A model generated the notes under the pieces. The model was not told the DNA's origin, did not search any database, and saw nothing but the letters and a program-made list of their open reading frames with translations. From Flavobacterium erciyesense (lineage in GTDB: Bacteria > Bacteroidota > Bacteroidia > Flavobacteriales > Flavobacteriaceae): a stretch of 64,000 nucleotides of DNA. A program made the position numbers and the translations under genes. The DNA lies in contig NZ_JAGPXB010000001.1 in assembly GCF_018069925.1 (NCBI RefSeq), positions 124,001 to 188,000 on the forward strand, given 5' to 3'. Positions 41,019 through 52,100 of this stretch are shown one piece after another (within the stretch, counting starts at the first letter, position 1; every line of letters starts with the position of its first letter).

Positions 41019-43142
41019 TTAATAATCAAAATACCAATTGAAAATATCCGCTCTAACCCCCATACTAAACCAAGTTGTATTTTGTTTGAAGGTGGTAACA
41101 GTATCAACATCAGGATTAAAACTTCGATAAATCAAACTACCAAATAGCTTTAAATTAGTTGAGGGATTAATTAAATAGCCCGCTTGAAGGTCAGCGATAA
41201 AAACTGTTGTTTTGTTTCCTTGACCAACTTTTACACCAGAATCAAAAGGTCTTTGATTGTCGTAATTTTTATAAATATTTCCTCCGTAATTAAAAGAGTC
41301 AGATGGTGTATTAAAATCAAATCCACGAGTACCTAAAATAACTTTTGCATCAGCAAACAGCCTACCTTGATGGTAACGAGCAATTCCGATTAGCTCCCTA
41401 AAATTACCGCCCCATTGATGACCCAAACTTTGATTGTTGTGACCATAATTTGTAATCACAGCACTATGCGAATACACATAAGGCCTTACGTGATTATACT
41501 CAACTTGAGCTAATAAATTTTTAACCCCAAAAGCATTATAATATTTGGCTCCTATTTGGTAGCCATACTTATTTTTCCAGCTATTATTCCCTTCTTTCAC
41601 ATCGCCAAGCGAGAATTCATCTAAGATAAACTGCCCATAAAAATTAATGGCATTGTTCCATTTGTATTTAAAAGTAAGCCCTAAAATCGCGTTTCCGCTT
41701 CGCGCAGATGAAGTAAACTCAACAGAACGATAGAAAATTATTGGGTTTACAAAGTTCACATCAAACCCACGATCGTTAGTATTGGTCCATACTACCGATT
41801 CGAAAAAACCTAAATTCAGACGGTTGGAGACATTCCAACTTAAATAATGATTGGCCATGAATTTTGTTGCGTAAGTCCTCTCAGTAGTCACCTCAGGTCG
41901 CACGTCTTTCAACCACATATAGGTATTGGTATATTTTATTTTCCAGAAATTAGTATTTAATTTAAAATAAGGATAAGGACTAGCGCCGTCACTTTCTAAC
42001 AAAGATCTATATCCATCACCGATAAAATTTCTGCTATAGCCCAACTGCATGTCTAGGTATTTACTTGGCGTAAAAGTCAAATTAGCATCTGCCGAAGGGA
42101 AGTCAAAAGCATCAGTCTTGAATTCTTTAGCAATTCCTATTCCCGGAATGATTGCTGGATTTCCACCGTCAGGACGAATAGAAATAGCGTAATTGTTGTA
42201 ATAATCAGCAAAACGACCTTGGCTTTCAAAAACCGTAGTGGTGAAATGAAGATTTTTTCCCAAACCTCCTCTAAAATTGATTCCTCGTGTATTGGTGTAA
42301 GTATAGGATGACTTGTTATCTGAAGCGCTACCAACTTGCAAATCTAGTATCGGATTCAACGTAAACCAGTAATCTTCGCCTTTTATCTCTACTAAATTTT
42401 CGTTCCACAATTTCTTTGCCCACCAACTTTTTGTATTCTTTTGCAAAGATTGATTTACCGATTTAAAATCATAATATTTAGCTACTTGGGCATAGGTAAA
42501 TGGCTTAGAGGCAGTGTGATTATTACTACCCATTTGGTTCATCGCTGCATCAAACTGCGCGTAATAACTATGAGAAAAGGGAATATTAAGATTGCTTTCA
42601 AATTCAGGGCTATCGAATTTTTTATAGACAATACTATCCAATTCAGTAAGCACAACATCTTTTTTTACCACATTAGCTAACACAGCTCTCGTACTTGCTA
42701 CTGTTTCAGTTCTAGATTGAAGTGGAATCGGAATTGTCATTGTAAACCTCGAATAAGTAGGCTTACCATTGTAAGTAGCAGGCGAGACTTTTGGCATAGA
42801 CGAAAACACGCGCTTGGTTTCTTGTAATAACTGCTCATTAGCAGCATCAGTATAAATAACTTTGAAAACACCATCAGAATTCACTTCAAACAACACTTTT
42901 ACATTACCATTAAAATTGTTTTGAATTAAGTCTTGTGGAATCACAAAATTAGCATTCACAAAATCTTGCACTTGATCGTAAAAACATTTTTTTAATTGTT
43001 CACCCTGTAAATTTTGACAATTAATAAAAACAGGAAAGCGGTCTGCAGTTGCATCTTCTTGTGGATTTACGCGGCTAGATTCTTGTGCCGAAGCAAAGAA
43101 AATAGTACCCAAAAGAGCTATTACTACTAAAATTTTATTCAT
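41019..43142 (-). CDS. remB: Gliding motility protein RemB
   Basis: The 707-residue protein has a signal peptide (MNKILVVIALLG to FASAQ), an N-terminal TonB-C-like region (about residues 60-140, NGNVKVLFEVNSDGVFKV) and a long beta-barrel-like part (about 260-707) with many aromatic-ended strands. It resembles Wzi-like capsule-assembly barrels. The order with deoC, vanZ, gcvH and sprA matches what I recall around F. johnsoniae remB. RemB is reported to be involved in gliding. The frame runs to 43196, inside deoC, but ATG 43142 gives the signal peptide. Confidence 0.78.
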   Translation of the reverse strand: MNKILVVIALLGTIFFASAQESSRVNPQEDATADRFPVFINCQNLQGEQLKKCFYDQVQDFVNANFVIPQDLIQNNFNGNVKVLFEVNSDGVFKVIYTDAANEQLLQETKRVFSSMPKVSPATYNGKPTYSRFTMTIPIPLQSRTETVASTRAVLANVVKKDVVLTELDSIVYKKFDSPEFESNLNIPFSHSYYAQFDAAMNQMGSNNHTASKPFTYAQVAKYYDFKSVNQSLQKNTKSWWAKKLWNENLVEIKGEDYWFTLNPILDLQVGSASDNKSSYTYTNTRGINFRGGLGKNLHFTTTVFESQGRFADYYNNYAISIRPDGGNPAIIPGIGIAKEFKTDAFDFPSADANLTFTPSKYLDMQLGYSRNFIGDGYRSLLESDGASPYPYFKLNTNFWKIKYTNTYMWLKDVRPEVTTERTYATKFMANHYLSWNVSNRLNLGFFESVVWTNTNDRGFDVNFVNPIIFYRSVEFTSSARSGNAILGLTFKYKWNNAINFYGQFILDEFSLGDVKEGNNSWKNKYGYQIGAKYYNAFGVKNLLAQVEYNHVRPYVYSHSAVITNYGHNNQSLGHQWGGNFRELIGIARYHQGRLFADAKVILGTRGFDFNTPSDSFNYGGNIYKNYDNQRPFDSGVKVGQGNKTTVFIADLQAGYLINPSTNLKLFGSLIYRSFNPDVDTVTTFKQNTTWFSMGVRADIFNWYFDY

Positions 43143-43161
43143 GCGGGTGGTATTTATATCT

Positions 43162-43905
43162 TTAATATTCATCTTTAGTTCTTTGACCTGAGGCAATTTC
43201 TTTAGCTCCCGAAGTCCCTATACGCTTCACCCCAAGGTCAATCATAGCTACCGCTTCTTGATAAGTCCTTACGCCACCTGCCGCTTTAACAGGCAAAGGT
43301 GCTGCATTTTCTAGCATCATTTTTATGGTATCCACAGTTGCTCCATTTGGCAAATTATCTTGTGTTTTGAAAAAACCTGTTGACGATTTAACAAAAACAC
43401 TTGCCAATTGTTCTTGATTAAAATGTTTTACAACTACATTTTTAATCAAACTACAAATCTGAATAATCTCTTTGTCTGTGAGTTCCGCTACTTCAATAAT
43501 CCATTTGACAACTTTGTGATGCGTTAAACCCAATTGTGTACCAAGGAGTATTTCATGTTTTAGAAGATCTACTTGTCCATTTTTAAACTCTTGGTAATTG
43601 CATACAAAATCTAAATCATCAGCACCTGCAGCAATAGCCTCTTTGGCTTCATCTAATTTTTCGTCAATGCTTGCTTTACCCTCTGGGAAATCAATTACAG
43701 TTCCTATTTTTATTTGAGAGTCTTGGTCTGCTCGCATGCGGTATGCCAATGAAACTTTTTCTGGACGAATCATAACGAGCTTGAATTGCTCATCGATTGC
43801 TTCTTGAATACAGTTTACTATCAAAAGATCATTTTGCTCTTCGGATACACCTGCTTGCAAAGCAGTTTTTAAATAGGTGCTGTCTAAATAATTCTTGATG
43901 TCCAT
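43162..43905 (-). CDS. deoC: Deoxyribose-phosphate aldolase
   Basis: The 247-residue class I aldolase splits 2-deoxyribose 5-phosphate into glyceraldehyde 3-phosphate and acetaldehyde. Motifs: GTVIDFPEGKASIDEKLDEAKEAIAAGADDLDFV, the Schiff-base lysine in VFVKSSTGFF, and the second active-site lysine in PVKAAGGVRTYQEA. The length is standard. It precedes remB by 19 bases and is probably co-transcribed with it, although the functions are unrelated. An upstream terminator separates it from vanZ. Confidence 0.95.
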   Translation of the reverse strand: MDIKNYLDSTYLKTALQAGVSEEQNDLLIVNCIQEAIDEQFKLVMIRPEKVSLAYRMRADQDSQIKIGTVIDFPEGKASIDEKLDEAKEAIAAGADDLDFVCNYQEFKNGQVDLLKHEILLGTQLGLTHHKVVKWIIEVAELTDKEIIQICSLIKNVVVKHFNQEQLASVFVKSSTGFFKTQDNLPNGATVDTIKMMLENAAPLPVKAAGGVRTYQEAVAMIDLGVKRIGTSGAKEIASGQRTKDEY

Positions 43906-43940
43906 TTATTTTGGTTTTTTGGAAGCAGTGCTTAGTTCTA

Positions 43941-43948
43941 CAAAAATA
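43941..43948 (-). promoter_or_regulatory. Candidate -7 box for deoC-remB
   Basis: TATTTTTG on the minus strand, 35 bases before the deoC ATG. No matching TTG is seen. Confidence 0.4.
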
Positions 43949-44042
43949 CATTTTATCTTTACATAAGGTTAGCGTCGAGCTGTAATAATCAATGCAAAGG
44001 ATAAAAAAACAATGAATTTTATTTACTTAAAAAATAGCACAA

Positions 44043-44070
44043 AACAAAAAATCCCGCCGAAGCGGGATTT
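44043..44070 (-). terminator. Terminator of the sprA-gcvH-vanZ unit
   Basis: A 9-bp GC-rich stem (AAATCCCGC 44049-44057, GCGGGATTT 44062-44070) is followed by a T tract on the minus strand, 11 bases after the vanZ stop. Confidence 0.88.
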
Positions 44071-44080
44071 CAATTCGTAA

Positions 44081-44467
44081 CTAGTACTTATGTTTTAATT
44101 TGATACGTTCATACATCGAAAATACTCCTATGGAAAGTAATGCTCCTGTAGTATTTGCCAATACATCCAATACATCGGCATGCCTTGTTGCTGTGCAAGT
44201 CTCTTGAATTAACTCAATCACTATTCCAAACAAAATAGCACTTACAAAAGAATATCTTTTCAAAGCCTTCTTTGACCAATGAGCTTTGACTTCTTTCAGA
44301 TATAATTGCAGCAAAAATGTAAGTACAAAATAAAAGAATGCATGAACAACTTTATCCAAATGCGATACTGTTCCTAATGGAACACTATTAAACTGGACTA
44401 AGCAAAACACAGATATAATTACAGCCCAAATTATTGTGCTGAAAAGATAAATGTTTTTAAGCACCAA
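44081..44467 (-). CDS. VanZ-like family membrane protein
   Basis: The 128-residue membrane protein has four helices (about residues 5-23, 38-58, 72-90 and 103-121). The VanZ-like motif [19 protein letters not shown] is between the first two, with [31 protein letters not shown] in the second half. VanZ-like proteins are widespread; their role outside vancomycin resistance is unclear. It overlaps gcvH by 11 bases. Resistance should not be inferred from the name. Confidence 0.9.
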   Translation of the reverse strand: MVLKNIYLFSTIIWAVIISVFCLVQFNSVPLGTVSHLDKVVHAFFYFVLTFLLQLYLKEVKAHWSKKALKRYSFVSAILFGIVIELIQETCTATRHADVLDVLANTTGALLSIGVFSMYERIKLKHKY

Positions 44468-44837
44468 TTAATGCTTTGTAATCTGCATCCGAAAGCAAAG
44501 TAGCTACTTCGTCAAGGTTTGCAATTTTCACTTTAATCATCCAACCTGCACCGTAAGGATCTGAATTTACACTTTCTGGAGTACTCTCAAGCGCATCGTT
44601 AAATTCGATAATCTCACCTGCTATAGGTAAAAATAAATCCGATACCGTTTTTACCGCCTCAACAGTTCCAAAAACTTCGTCTTTTTCAAGTGTTTGATCT
44701 AAAGTTTCTACCTCAACGTATACAATATCTCCTAATTCTTTTTGTGCAAAATCAGTGATTCCTACTGTTGCGATATCGCCTTCGATACTAATCCACTCGT
44801 GATCTTTTGTATACTTTAAATTTGCTGGTATGTTCAT
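44457..44837 (-). CDS. gcvH: Glycine cleavage system H protein
   Basis: The 126-residue lipoyl carrier shuttles the aminomethyl group between the P, T and L proteins. The lipoylation site is Lys63 in [15 protein letters not shown], with the usual N-terminal [21 protein letters not shown] and C-terminal [14 protein letters not shown]. The other gcv genes are absent from the window. It sits 93 bases after sprA and overlaps vanZ. Confidence 0.96.
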   Translation of the reverse strand: MNIPANLKYTKDHEWISIEGDIATVGITDFAQKELGDIVYVEVETLDQTLEKDEVFGTVEAVKTVSDLFLPIAGEIIEFNDALESTPESVNSDPYGAGWMIKVKIANLDEVATLLSDADYKALIGA

Positions 44838-44930
44838 CTACTTTGTAATTGATAAATAGTTATTAGTAATTGATTTTTTATGAGACAAATGTAACAATCT
44901 TCTACAGAAATTTTGCTCAGATTTCAAAAA

Positions 44931-47900
44931 TTAATTTCCAAAATTATATCGGAGTGTAAATCCAGATCTAATGTTTGTCAATGGAAATGCAGTTGAAATT
45001 ACCGCTTTAGAAAACGAGTGATCGTAATAGAAAATAGCTGTTAGGTTTTTACTAAATGCATAATCCGCTTTAAGCTTGATTGTCCAAATATTTTGCCCTC
45101 CTGCTAATTGATTGTTGTCGTAATCCAAGTAGCGCACCAATGTTTCATTGTTTCTATAAGTTACATCGGCGGTTAAATTGATATCGCTTTTGATGATTCC
45201 TGTTGGATTATCAGCTAAGCGTGATGAGAATATTACATCTTTAAAACGATATCCAAGCCCTACTACATACTCTACACCTTTAACTTCAGTCAATAAATTG
45301 TTGTCAAAACTCATTGACAAAGCGCGATCTTTTTTAATTTCAGTTAGAATTTTTAACGAACTTTTCAACTCAAAATCCATACGAACTAACGGATTAAACT
45401 GCTCCACCAAGTTGATATTAGACATGATGGTTTTGTTATAAAAGTTACCGCTAGCATCCACACCGGCAGGATCCTTATCAAACTCAAAATTAGAACGGAA
45501 AGCATTAATTGTATACGATGCGCGGTAATTGTGTTGCAATGAAAAACGTTTAAAAGCTTTCTTGAATGTTTCGTAGCGCATCAATCCGTTGTACTTAATA
45601 GCCCAGTTTGGTATTGGAAAACTTCTAAAAATCCCCAAAGAAACATCAGTCGCATTGCCACCACTATAAGCTGCCAAGAATGCCGGCAATAACACTGCTT
45701 GATTATTTTTACCAAACCCTCTAGGAAACCCTTCTGAATCAATATTAATTGGATTATTAATATCGATGCCTCGCTCCGTAGCCAAACGATTCGCGACTGT
45801 TAACCTATTGGCTCTAAAATCATCAAACGCACTAGAATTATTTTGATCGCTAGTTGCAAAAGAAGTTTTTATTAATACTGTAGAAATTGAGAAAATTCCT
45901 GTATTGTATGGAGATCTTGCATTATATATTCCATTAGAAACATCATATTGCTCCGAGAAATTATCCGAATAAGACCTGTCTAATGTTAAATCAATTTTAA
46001 AATCTGGAAACAAATCAACATTGGCTGTAGCCTTTAAAACCTTATTAGTAACTTGGCTATAATTTTGATTAAAATCTTGGTATGTGGTTAACCAACCATT
46101 CTTAGCTGCCTCAAAACGAACATCATCTTGGCTTCCAAAAATAAACCCAAGTGATGGTCTAGACGAACCCAAAAACCCAACTCCTGGTGTGTACCCTGGT
46201 AAAACAGTTCCGCTATTGTGCGTATAATTTACTTGAATATTTTTCACACTGGTTAAAATCCCTAGTAAACCATCTACAAATGGACTCTTTTTATCGGCAA
46301 CATTTGGAGCTGTATTAACTATTTTTTCTCCAGGTTTAGGAATAGCAGTTTTAGGTTTAGCAACTGGTTTTTTGACTGTTTCAGATAAACCCAAATACTT
46401 ATAAAGCGTCTCCATATTGAACGTTCCGTTGATATTATGAGAGGCTGCATTTTGAATCGTGTTTCCTAAATTGAAATCCTGTCCGTCAATACTAATTTGT
46501 GACAATGCATTTGAGGTACGCTGCCAACTGTAATCACCAGTATAAGTATAATTCGCTTTTACAAAACCAAAAAGTGGTATTTTGTTAATTGGTATTTCAT
46601 AATTTAAAACCAACTGTTGCAAGTGCTGATTAGGATCACCCATATCCCAATAACTATCCCAGATCGTGAAACTGTCAATAGGTTCGTTATTTTCATTAAG
46701 ATAATTTTTGACAATATTACTTGACGATGCGGTGTAGTTTAGTTTTAATGCCTTAGTCAAATTATAATTAAAACCGTATTGATAATTGAAAGCAAAATTT
46801 CGTCGGTACAATGGGTCTAGACCGATACCCTCTACTTCTACTTGTCTAAATTGTTGACGGTTGTATTGCCTGTTTATATTAGTATTAAAGTTTATTGTAG
46901 AAGGCAAGTAATTGAAATTGAAATCACTCAACATTTTCCAATAATTGCTTTTTTGCATCATTTTATTTTTCTTGAAAGGCTCAACAGGTTTTGATTTGAA
47001 CGCATAAGAATAATCAATGGATGAATTAGCCTGCTGATCAACATACTCTTCTATTTCAAAATCATGACGCTCTACTTCATTATACGATTGCGAAAAAGTA
47101 AAATTTTCGATATCATATACATGTTGTTTTTGCTCAGCTTGACGCTCTTTTCGAACTCCAATAAAATTGATACTAGTACGTTTGGTATAATCAATTGCAC
47201 GGTTGCGAATGTTATCTTTTTTGTTTTGTTCTGGCGTTTCGGCAATCAGTTGTTTTAATCTGATATCTTGGTTAAAAGGATCGTATTCTGGCGTAATAGT
47301 TTCTTCGCCAACCGCATAATTAAATGGTAAATTCACTCCCCATTTTTGCGGAAGCAATTTACCCATATTTACATTAGTAACGATATTGTACTGCTGCACA
47401 TCTTCACGACTACGTTCGTTAGGTCCTTGCTCTAAAGTACCAAAGCCAATTGTACTTTTTCGTCCGCTAGCCGAAACAGTTGCAAAATCAGCAAAATTAG
47501 TATCTATATTAAGGACCGCTGCCATACCGCCTTTGTTATCCATATCAGCCAGACGCAATTCATTAAACCAAACTTCGCCTTGAATATCGTTTCGTAAATC
47601 ATTGTTTTTAACCCCTACCATTAAGGTGCGTACTAAACCAAAATTTGGATTCCCTTTAATACCAATTCGCAAATTAGCGCTACCATCACCATCAGGTTTT
47701 GAAGGATCTAAGTCAGGATAATAAACCCCATCAAGTGGTAAAGTTGTAGGATCAATACTCATGGCCAGAATTTTCAACTTAGTCAATAAATCTAGTGGTA
47801 AGTCGATTTCATTTTCTGTAGGCCAAACAGCCTCTGCATTTAAAGGTGTACAATCAGAATTAGATACCCCATTTGGAAGTGTAACTTTTAAAGGGATCTC

Positions 47901-50900
47901 TACTTGATAAAAGTTCTGATTAAAATCATTTCCAAAACGAATGAAACCACTCATTTGGCCATCTTGCAAACTGATCTCACCCGGTAAAGACTCAGCGTGT
48001 AAAAACATTTTAAGTTTATTAAACTGACGCATGTCAATACTTACGTTTTTAAAAACCGCTCTTGAATCTTGTGGCTCTAATCCATTCCCCGAAACTCTTA
48101 ATGCCAGCGATTGTTCGTTTTGATTGATTATGGTATTGTTATTAAACAATTGCTCCCTTTGCACTCCCGGTGGAACTACATAATTAATTGGGCATCTCTC
48201 GTTATTTTCTTGGACATTTACCGCCAAAACGTCTAAAATGGTATTATCGTCAGCAAGATTGGTATCATTAAAATCAAGTGTATTAGTGTACCTTCTCCAT
48301 TCTCCTCGAACTAAATCTAGCGCTCCAAAACGAACGGTAACTTCTTCATTAAAACCCGTCATGAACATTCTCATAAAACGTATTGATCTAAAATCAGAAA
48401 TACTTCCAATTGTATTTTCTGGCTGCGAAACCGGAATTTTAAACTGTATCCATCGCGCCACGGTTGTAGATCCGTTTGGTAAGGTTTCTTGCGTGTTACG
48501 AATATCTGTAATGTAATTTTGACCAATCTGCATGCCCGGTTGTACATCTATACTGTACTCATAATAGGCATTTATGGTATTCATTGTATTGTCTCGATTA
48601 ATATCTTCAACATCAGGAGCTGCTGTAGCACCACGGTTAGCATCGTTGATATCTACGGCAGAGTTGCCATCAGTACCGTTGTATTGTTTGTAGCGATCAA
48701 TAATGCCACCGTTAGCATTCAAATAAAAACGATAATCATCAGCAGCAGGATCAAGCTCAGAGGCAAAACTGGTGTACACTTGGGCTTCTAAATCATTTGA
48801 GAGACCGTCTAAACCAATATCTTGAATCCTTCTATTGGCTGTATTGGTATCAAAAGCATAAATTAAAGATTGTGATGCTGGTACGTCTCCCCAAATTGGT
48901 CTCGGGTTTACTAAAAGTTGATCAGTACCTAAACCGTTCTCATATTGCTTACGACCGTCCTTTAGAATATCCTCAGAAATTTCACCTAAGTTAAAATAAA
49001 TTTTTCCTGAATTTGACTGTGGTGTAGGACCATTACCAACGTACGGATCTAAAATCCAAAACTGAATGTACTCTACATTTCCTTGTTCAAAATTGGTTGA
49101 ATTCAATGAGCGCATAATTCCCCCAAAGTTGTCACTTGGATTAGTAGCAAAATTTGAATCATTGTTGTACGGTCCGCGCTCTGTTGGGAAATAAGTTAAA
49201 TCTAAAGTATTTATAACTTGTGTTTGCCCTTGAGCGATATCAGTAAGAGGGTACAATTCTCTACTAAAAATTCGACGGGTTTTATTAAAGGATAAATCAT
49301 CATCTGAAATACCTGCGGGTTTTTGAGTGTAAAAAATTGGGTCAATAGCATACCAAGCCAACTTTGCTCGCTTGAAACCATATCTTAAATCGGTAGCGTT
49401 TCCGCCAAAATCATAACGACTTGCTGTATTACGCTCAGGCACCGAAGCCAAACTCCAAGCAAAAGGAGATCTTAAATCAATGGTAGATTGGGAGCCTTCA
49501 AAATCATCTACGTAAATGGTAGATTCGCCTTCAAATTGATCAGCCTTTGGAGTGTCTGGTCTTAAGAAAGCAACTTCACCTCTGATAGATAAATTTGAAG
49601 GAACATCAGTATCAATATTAGGTAGTTTGTTTACTAATCGTGTAAAGAAAGGCACCTCAGTAGAAAAATTGGTGTTAAAACCGAAGATGGTATTGTTTAC
49701 TGACTCCTGACCAAAACTTGATTTTTGTGTAAAAGGACGCTCTGACATTTTTAAGAAAGTACCACCTACTACAAAATTCTCCGAAATTTTGTGCTCCACA
49801 TTAAAGCCCATAAAACGTCTGGTTTGCTGACCAAATATAGAATTGTTTTCTAATGAAATTTCTATTGGCGTATTTGAGGCTTGCAAAGACGGATCTAAAA
49901 TTTGTACTCTACCAAATTGATAATTCACACTATAATCTACACCTTCAACCAATACTCGTCCAGCGGCGGTCACCACTACTGATCCTTGAGGAACGTTTAA
50001 AGCACCAATAGGAATTCCGTCGTTTCCATTAGATTTGTATTTACCACGCAATAAAAATTTGTTCTTATCACTGTCTTGCAAAGCGCCCGCTTGCGTACTA
50101 CGATACATGCTTCTAAAAACATATTTACGCTGGTTTTCATTATAAGTTGTAGGATTGCTGTAGTTTTCACCACTATTCGGATTGGATAATTTTTTGAAAA
50201 GTAATTCTCCAAAAGGCTCTTTGGTACTAAACATGATACGCCCATTTTGTGCATCGATCGTTAGCCCTGGTAAAAAGTCAAAAAATCCATCTCCGCCTGC
50301 TTGAGGATCGTTGTTGTAATTTAACTTATCTAAGTTAAAAACTTTTAATAATGGCGTTTCGGCTACTCTATTTTCAGCTGTTGGATTTGCGGGAAATGGA
50401 GTTCCATTCGCTTCTGTAATATAATTTAATGGTGACGGATCTGTGTATAAAATGTTGAATCTAAAATCTTCTTGCGTAAGTTGATACCCTCCTTGAATTT
50501 GATAAATATTTTTCATCATCAAGTTCCACACTGGGTTGGTTACGTTTGTCAAGTTGCTTTTCAGCATTTTCAATATCAAACTTTGCGAAATAATGGCTTG
50601 TGTTGAAGGCGTATTCCCTGTAACTACAGTAGCATCTACCCCATCATTCCCAAACTCCCCAACTTGGTACACTTGATCACCAATAGTATACTGATAGGCT
50701 ACTGCTAAAACCTCATCATTAGCCAAACGTTGTTGCAAAGAGATAAAACCTAATTGCGGGTTAAAGGTATATTCGTTTGGATTTAATTTTCGAGCATTTT
50801 CAAGTTTGGAGTAGTCTTGTCCTTCGTTTACAGTGGTATTAAAACCAGAATTGGCTGTAGCAATTTCACGAATATTTGGATTTAACAAACCCGTTCCAGC

Positions 50901-52076
50901 ATTAATCTGTGCAGGATCATAATCATTGTTCGTGTTGTCAGCAGGTGTATCTACAGGATTATTAAAGATTCCTGTTGATGGATTTAAAACTACAACTTCA
51001 GTATCCGGCGTGTCAGAAAGCTGCCCTTCTCCTAAATCCTGCAGCGCAATAATATTACGTAAGTTATTATTAGTAGTAGTTACTCTATTTTGCCTGTTGG
51101 TCACCCAAACTTCTATTCTCGAAATTTGTACCCTACTGTCAATAAATGGATAATTTGCTAAAGCTTTATCGTATCTATTTCTGAAATATTGCGATAAAAA
51201 GAAATGCCTGTCACTGTCATAATCTAAGGCAAACATTTCAAAATCTTCAATCGTACCACCGCCTTGTGCTACTAAACTTTTTGTTTGTGATTTTTGCTCA
51301 GAAAACACACCCGTTACCGTTGTTTTACCAAATTGCAACTGAGTTTTTACCCCGAATAAACTTTGTGCACCACGAATTAAGGAACTGTTAAGTGGCATAC
51401 TCACGTTACCAACTTCTATTTTTTGAATAATGTCGTCTTCGGTTGGAGCGTAATCGAGTTTAATTAAATTTTGAAAAGCAAAAGTAGATTGCGTATCGTA
51501 ATTGGCATTTACATTCAATCGGGTTCCTACTTTACCCATTAAACTCATGCTGATACGTTGATCAAAATCAAAAGATAAATTAGATCTGTTTCGAGGCGAA
51601 AATGAAGGGTTGTCTTGTTTGGTGTACCGTATTCCTAAATCCATTTCGATTGAACCAGTAGGTCTAACATCAATAGTATTGCTACCAAAAATAGATTCAA
51701 ATAAGCCTGATTTAACGTAGTAGCGAGGCAAAAGATCTTTTTTAGCCAAGTCGCTACCTTCTTTTTTACCATCAATAGCATCAACTTTTTTCTTAAAATA
51801 ATCCCGCATTGATTCCTTAAGAACCAATTTTTCGTATTCTTTTGGTGTTAAAAAAATAGGATAATTTATAGACAAACCGTCTAAAGAACTCGTATAAACA
51901 TAACGATCTGTAACAGGATCATAGGTGTAAGCAGAACGAATACTTGGTGGGTTTTTTAATTGAATTTTTCCAACAGAAAACCCAGTTTTAACTGTATCCT
52001 GAGCCACTTGTTCTACTTGAGAATGGACTGAAAATCCACAAAATAAAACAAGTAAAAAAGTACAAATTTTATGCAT
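44931..52076 (-). CDS. sprA: SprA, type IX secretion outer-membrane translocon
   Basis: The 2381-residue protein has a signal peptide (cut near FSVHSQ) and no obvious internal repeats. It is rich in beta strands with alternating aromatic and polar residues throughout, as expected for the 36-strand single-chain SprA barrel that exports T9SS cargo such as gliding adhesins. Recognisable segments include VRPTGSIEMDLGIRYTKQDNPS near residues 137-158, DFEGSQSTIDLRSPFAWSL near 880-900 and a barrel-like end (GFTLRYNFGN). The length matches the family (about 2,400). It follows ruvA by 24 bases and precedes gcvH and vanZ. Confidence 0.96.
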   Translation of the reverse strand: MHKICTFLLVLFCGFSVHSQVEQVAQDTVKTGFSVGKIQLKNPPSIRSAYTYDPVTDRYVYTSSLDGLSINYPIFLTPKEYEKLVLKESMRDYFKKKVDAIDGKKEGSDLAKKDLLPRYYVKSGLFESIFGSNTIDVRPTGSIEMDLGIRYTKQDNPSFSPRNRSNLSFDFDQRISMSLMGKVGTRLNVNANYDTQSTFAFQNLIKLDYAPTEDDIIQKIEVGNVSMPLNSSLIRGAQSLFGVKTQLQFGKTTVTGVFSEQKSQTKSLVAQGGGTIEDFEMFALDYDSDRHFFLSQYFRNRYDKALANYPFIDSRVQISRIEVWVTNRQNRVTTTNNNLRNIIALQDLGEGQLSDTPDTEVVVLNPSTGIFNNPVDTPADNTNNDYDPAQINAGTGLLNPNIREIATANSGFNTTVNEGQDYSKLENARKLNPNEYTFNPQLGFISLQQRLANDEVLAVAYQYTIGDQVYQVGEFGNDGVDATVVTGNTPSTQAIISQSLILKMLKSNLTNVTNPVWNLMMKNIYQIQGGYQLTQEDFRFNILYTDPSPLNYITEANGTPFPANPTAENRVAETPLLKVFNLDKLNYNNDPQAGGDGFFDFLPGLTIDAQNGRIMFSTKEPFGELLFKKLSNPNSGENYSNPTTYNENQRKYVFRSMYRSTQAGALQDSDKNKFLLRGKYKSNGNDGIPIGALNVPQGSVVVTAAGRVLVEGVDYSVNYQFGRVQILDPSLQASNTPIEISLENNSIFGQQTRRFMGFNVEHKISENFVVGGTFLKMSERPFTQKSSFGQESVNNTIFGFNTNFSTEVPFFTRLVNKLPNIDTDVPSNLSIRGEVAFLRPDTPKADQFEGESTIYVDDFEGSQSTIDLRSPFAWSLASVPERNTASRYDFGGNATDLRYGFKRAKLAWYAIDPIFYTQKPAGISDDDLSFNKTRRIFSRELYPLTDIAQGQTQVINTLDLTYFPTERGPYNNDSNFATNPSDNFGGIMRSLNSTNFEQGNVEYIQFWILDPYVGNGPTPQSNSGKIYFNLGEISEDILKDGRKQYENGLGTDQLLVNPRPIWGDVPASQSLIYAFDTNTANRRIQDIGLDGLSNDLEAQVYTSFASELDPAADDYRFYLNANGGIIDRYKQYNGTDGNSAVDINDANRGATAAPDVEDINRDNTMNTINAYYEYSIDVQPGMQIGQNYITDIRNTQETLPNGSTTVARWIQFKIPVSQPENTIGSISDFRSIRFMRMFMTGFNEEVTVRFGALDLVRGEWRRYTNTLDFNDTNLADDNTILDVLAVNVQENNERCPINYVVPPGVQREQLFNNNTIINQNEQSLALRVSGNGLEPQDSRAVFKNVSIDMRQFNKLKMFLHAESLPGEISLQDGQMSGFIRFGNDFNQNFYQVEIPLKVTLPNGVSNSDCTPLNAEAVWPTENEIDLPLDLLTKLKILAMSIDPTTLPLDGVYYPDLDPSKPDGDGSANLRIGIKGNPNFGLVRTLMVGVKNNDLRNDIQGEVWFNELRLADMDNKGGMAAVLNIDTNFADFATVSASGRKSTIGFGTLEQGPNERSREDVQQYNIVTNVNMGKLLPQKWGVNLPFNYAVGEETITPEYDPFNQDIRLKQLIAETPEQNKKDNIRNRAIDYTKRTSINFIGVRKERQAEQKQHVYDIENFTFSQSYNEVERHDFEIEEYVDQQANSSIDYSYAFKSKPVEPFKKNKMMQKSNYWKMLSDFNFNYLPSTINFNTNINRQYNRQQFRQVEVEGIGLDPLYRRNFAFNYQYGFNYNLTKALKLNYTASSSNIVKNYLNENNEPIDSFTIWDSYWDMGDPNQHLQQLVLNYEIPINKIPLFGFVKANYTYTGDYSWQRTSNALSQISIDGQDFNLGNTIQNAASHNINGTFNMETLYKYLGLSETVKKPVAKPKTAIPKPGEKIVNTAPNVADKKSPFVDGLLGILTSVKNIQVNYTHNSGTVLPGYTPGVGFLGSSRPSLGFIFGSQDDVRFEAAKNGWLTTYQDFNQNYSQVTNKVLKATANVDLFPDFKIDLTLDRSYSDNFSEQYDVSNGIYNARSPYNTGIFSISTVLIKTSFATSDQNNSSAFDDFRANRLTVANRLATERGIDINNPINIDSEGFPRGFGKNNQAVLLPAFLAAYSGGNATDVSLGIFRSFPIPNWAIKYNGLMRYETFKKAFKRFSLQHNYRASYTINAFRSNFEFDKDPAGVDASGNFYNKTIMSNINLVEQFNPLVRMDFELKSSLKILTEIKKDRALSMSFDNNLLTEVKGVEYVVGLGYRFKDVIFSSRLADNPTGIIKSDINLTADVTYRNNETLVRYLDYDNNQLAGGQNIWTIKLKADYAFSKNLTAIFYYDHSFSKAVISTAFPLTNIRSGFTLRYNFGN

Positions 52077-52100
52077 ATATCGCTGGTTTCTTGACTACTA

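Noticed and set aside
44081..44467. Vancomycin resistance from the VanZ-like gene
   Set aside because: VanZ-like proteins are widespread, no vanHAX genes are present, and the species is a Gram-negative type not affected by this mechanism.
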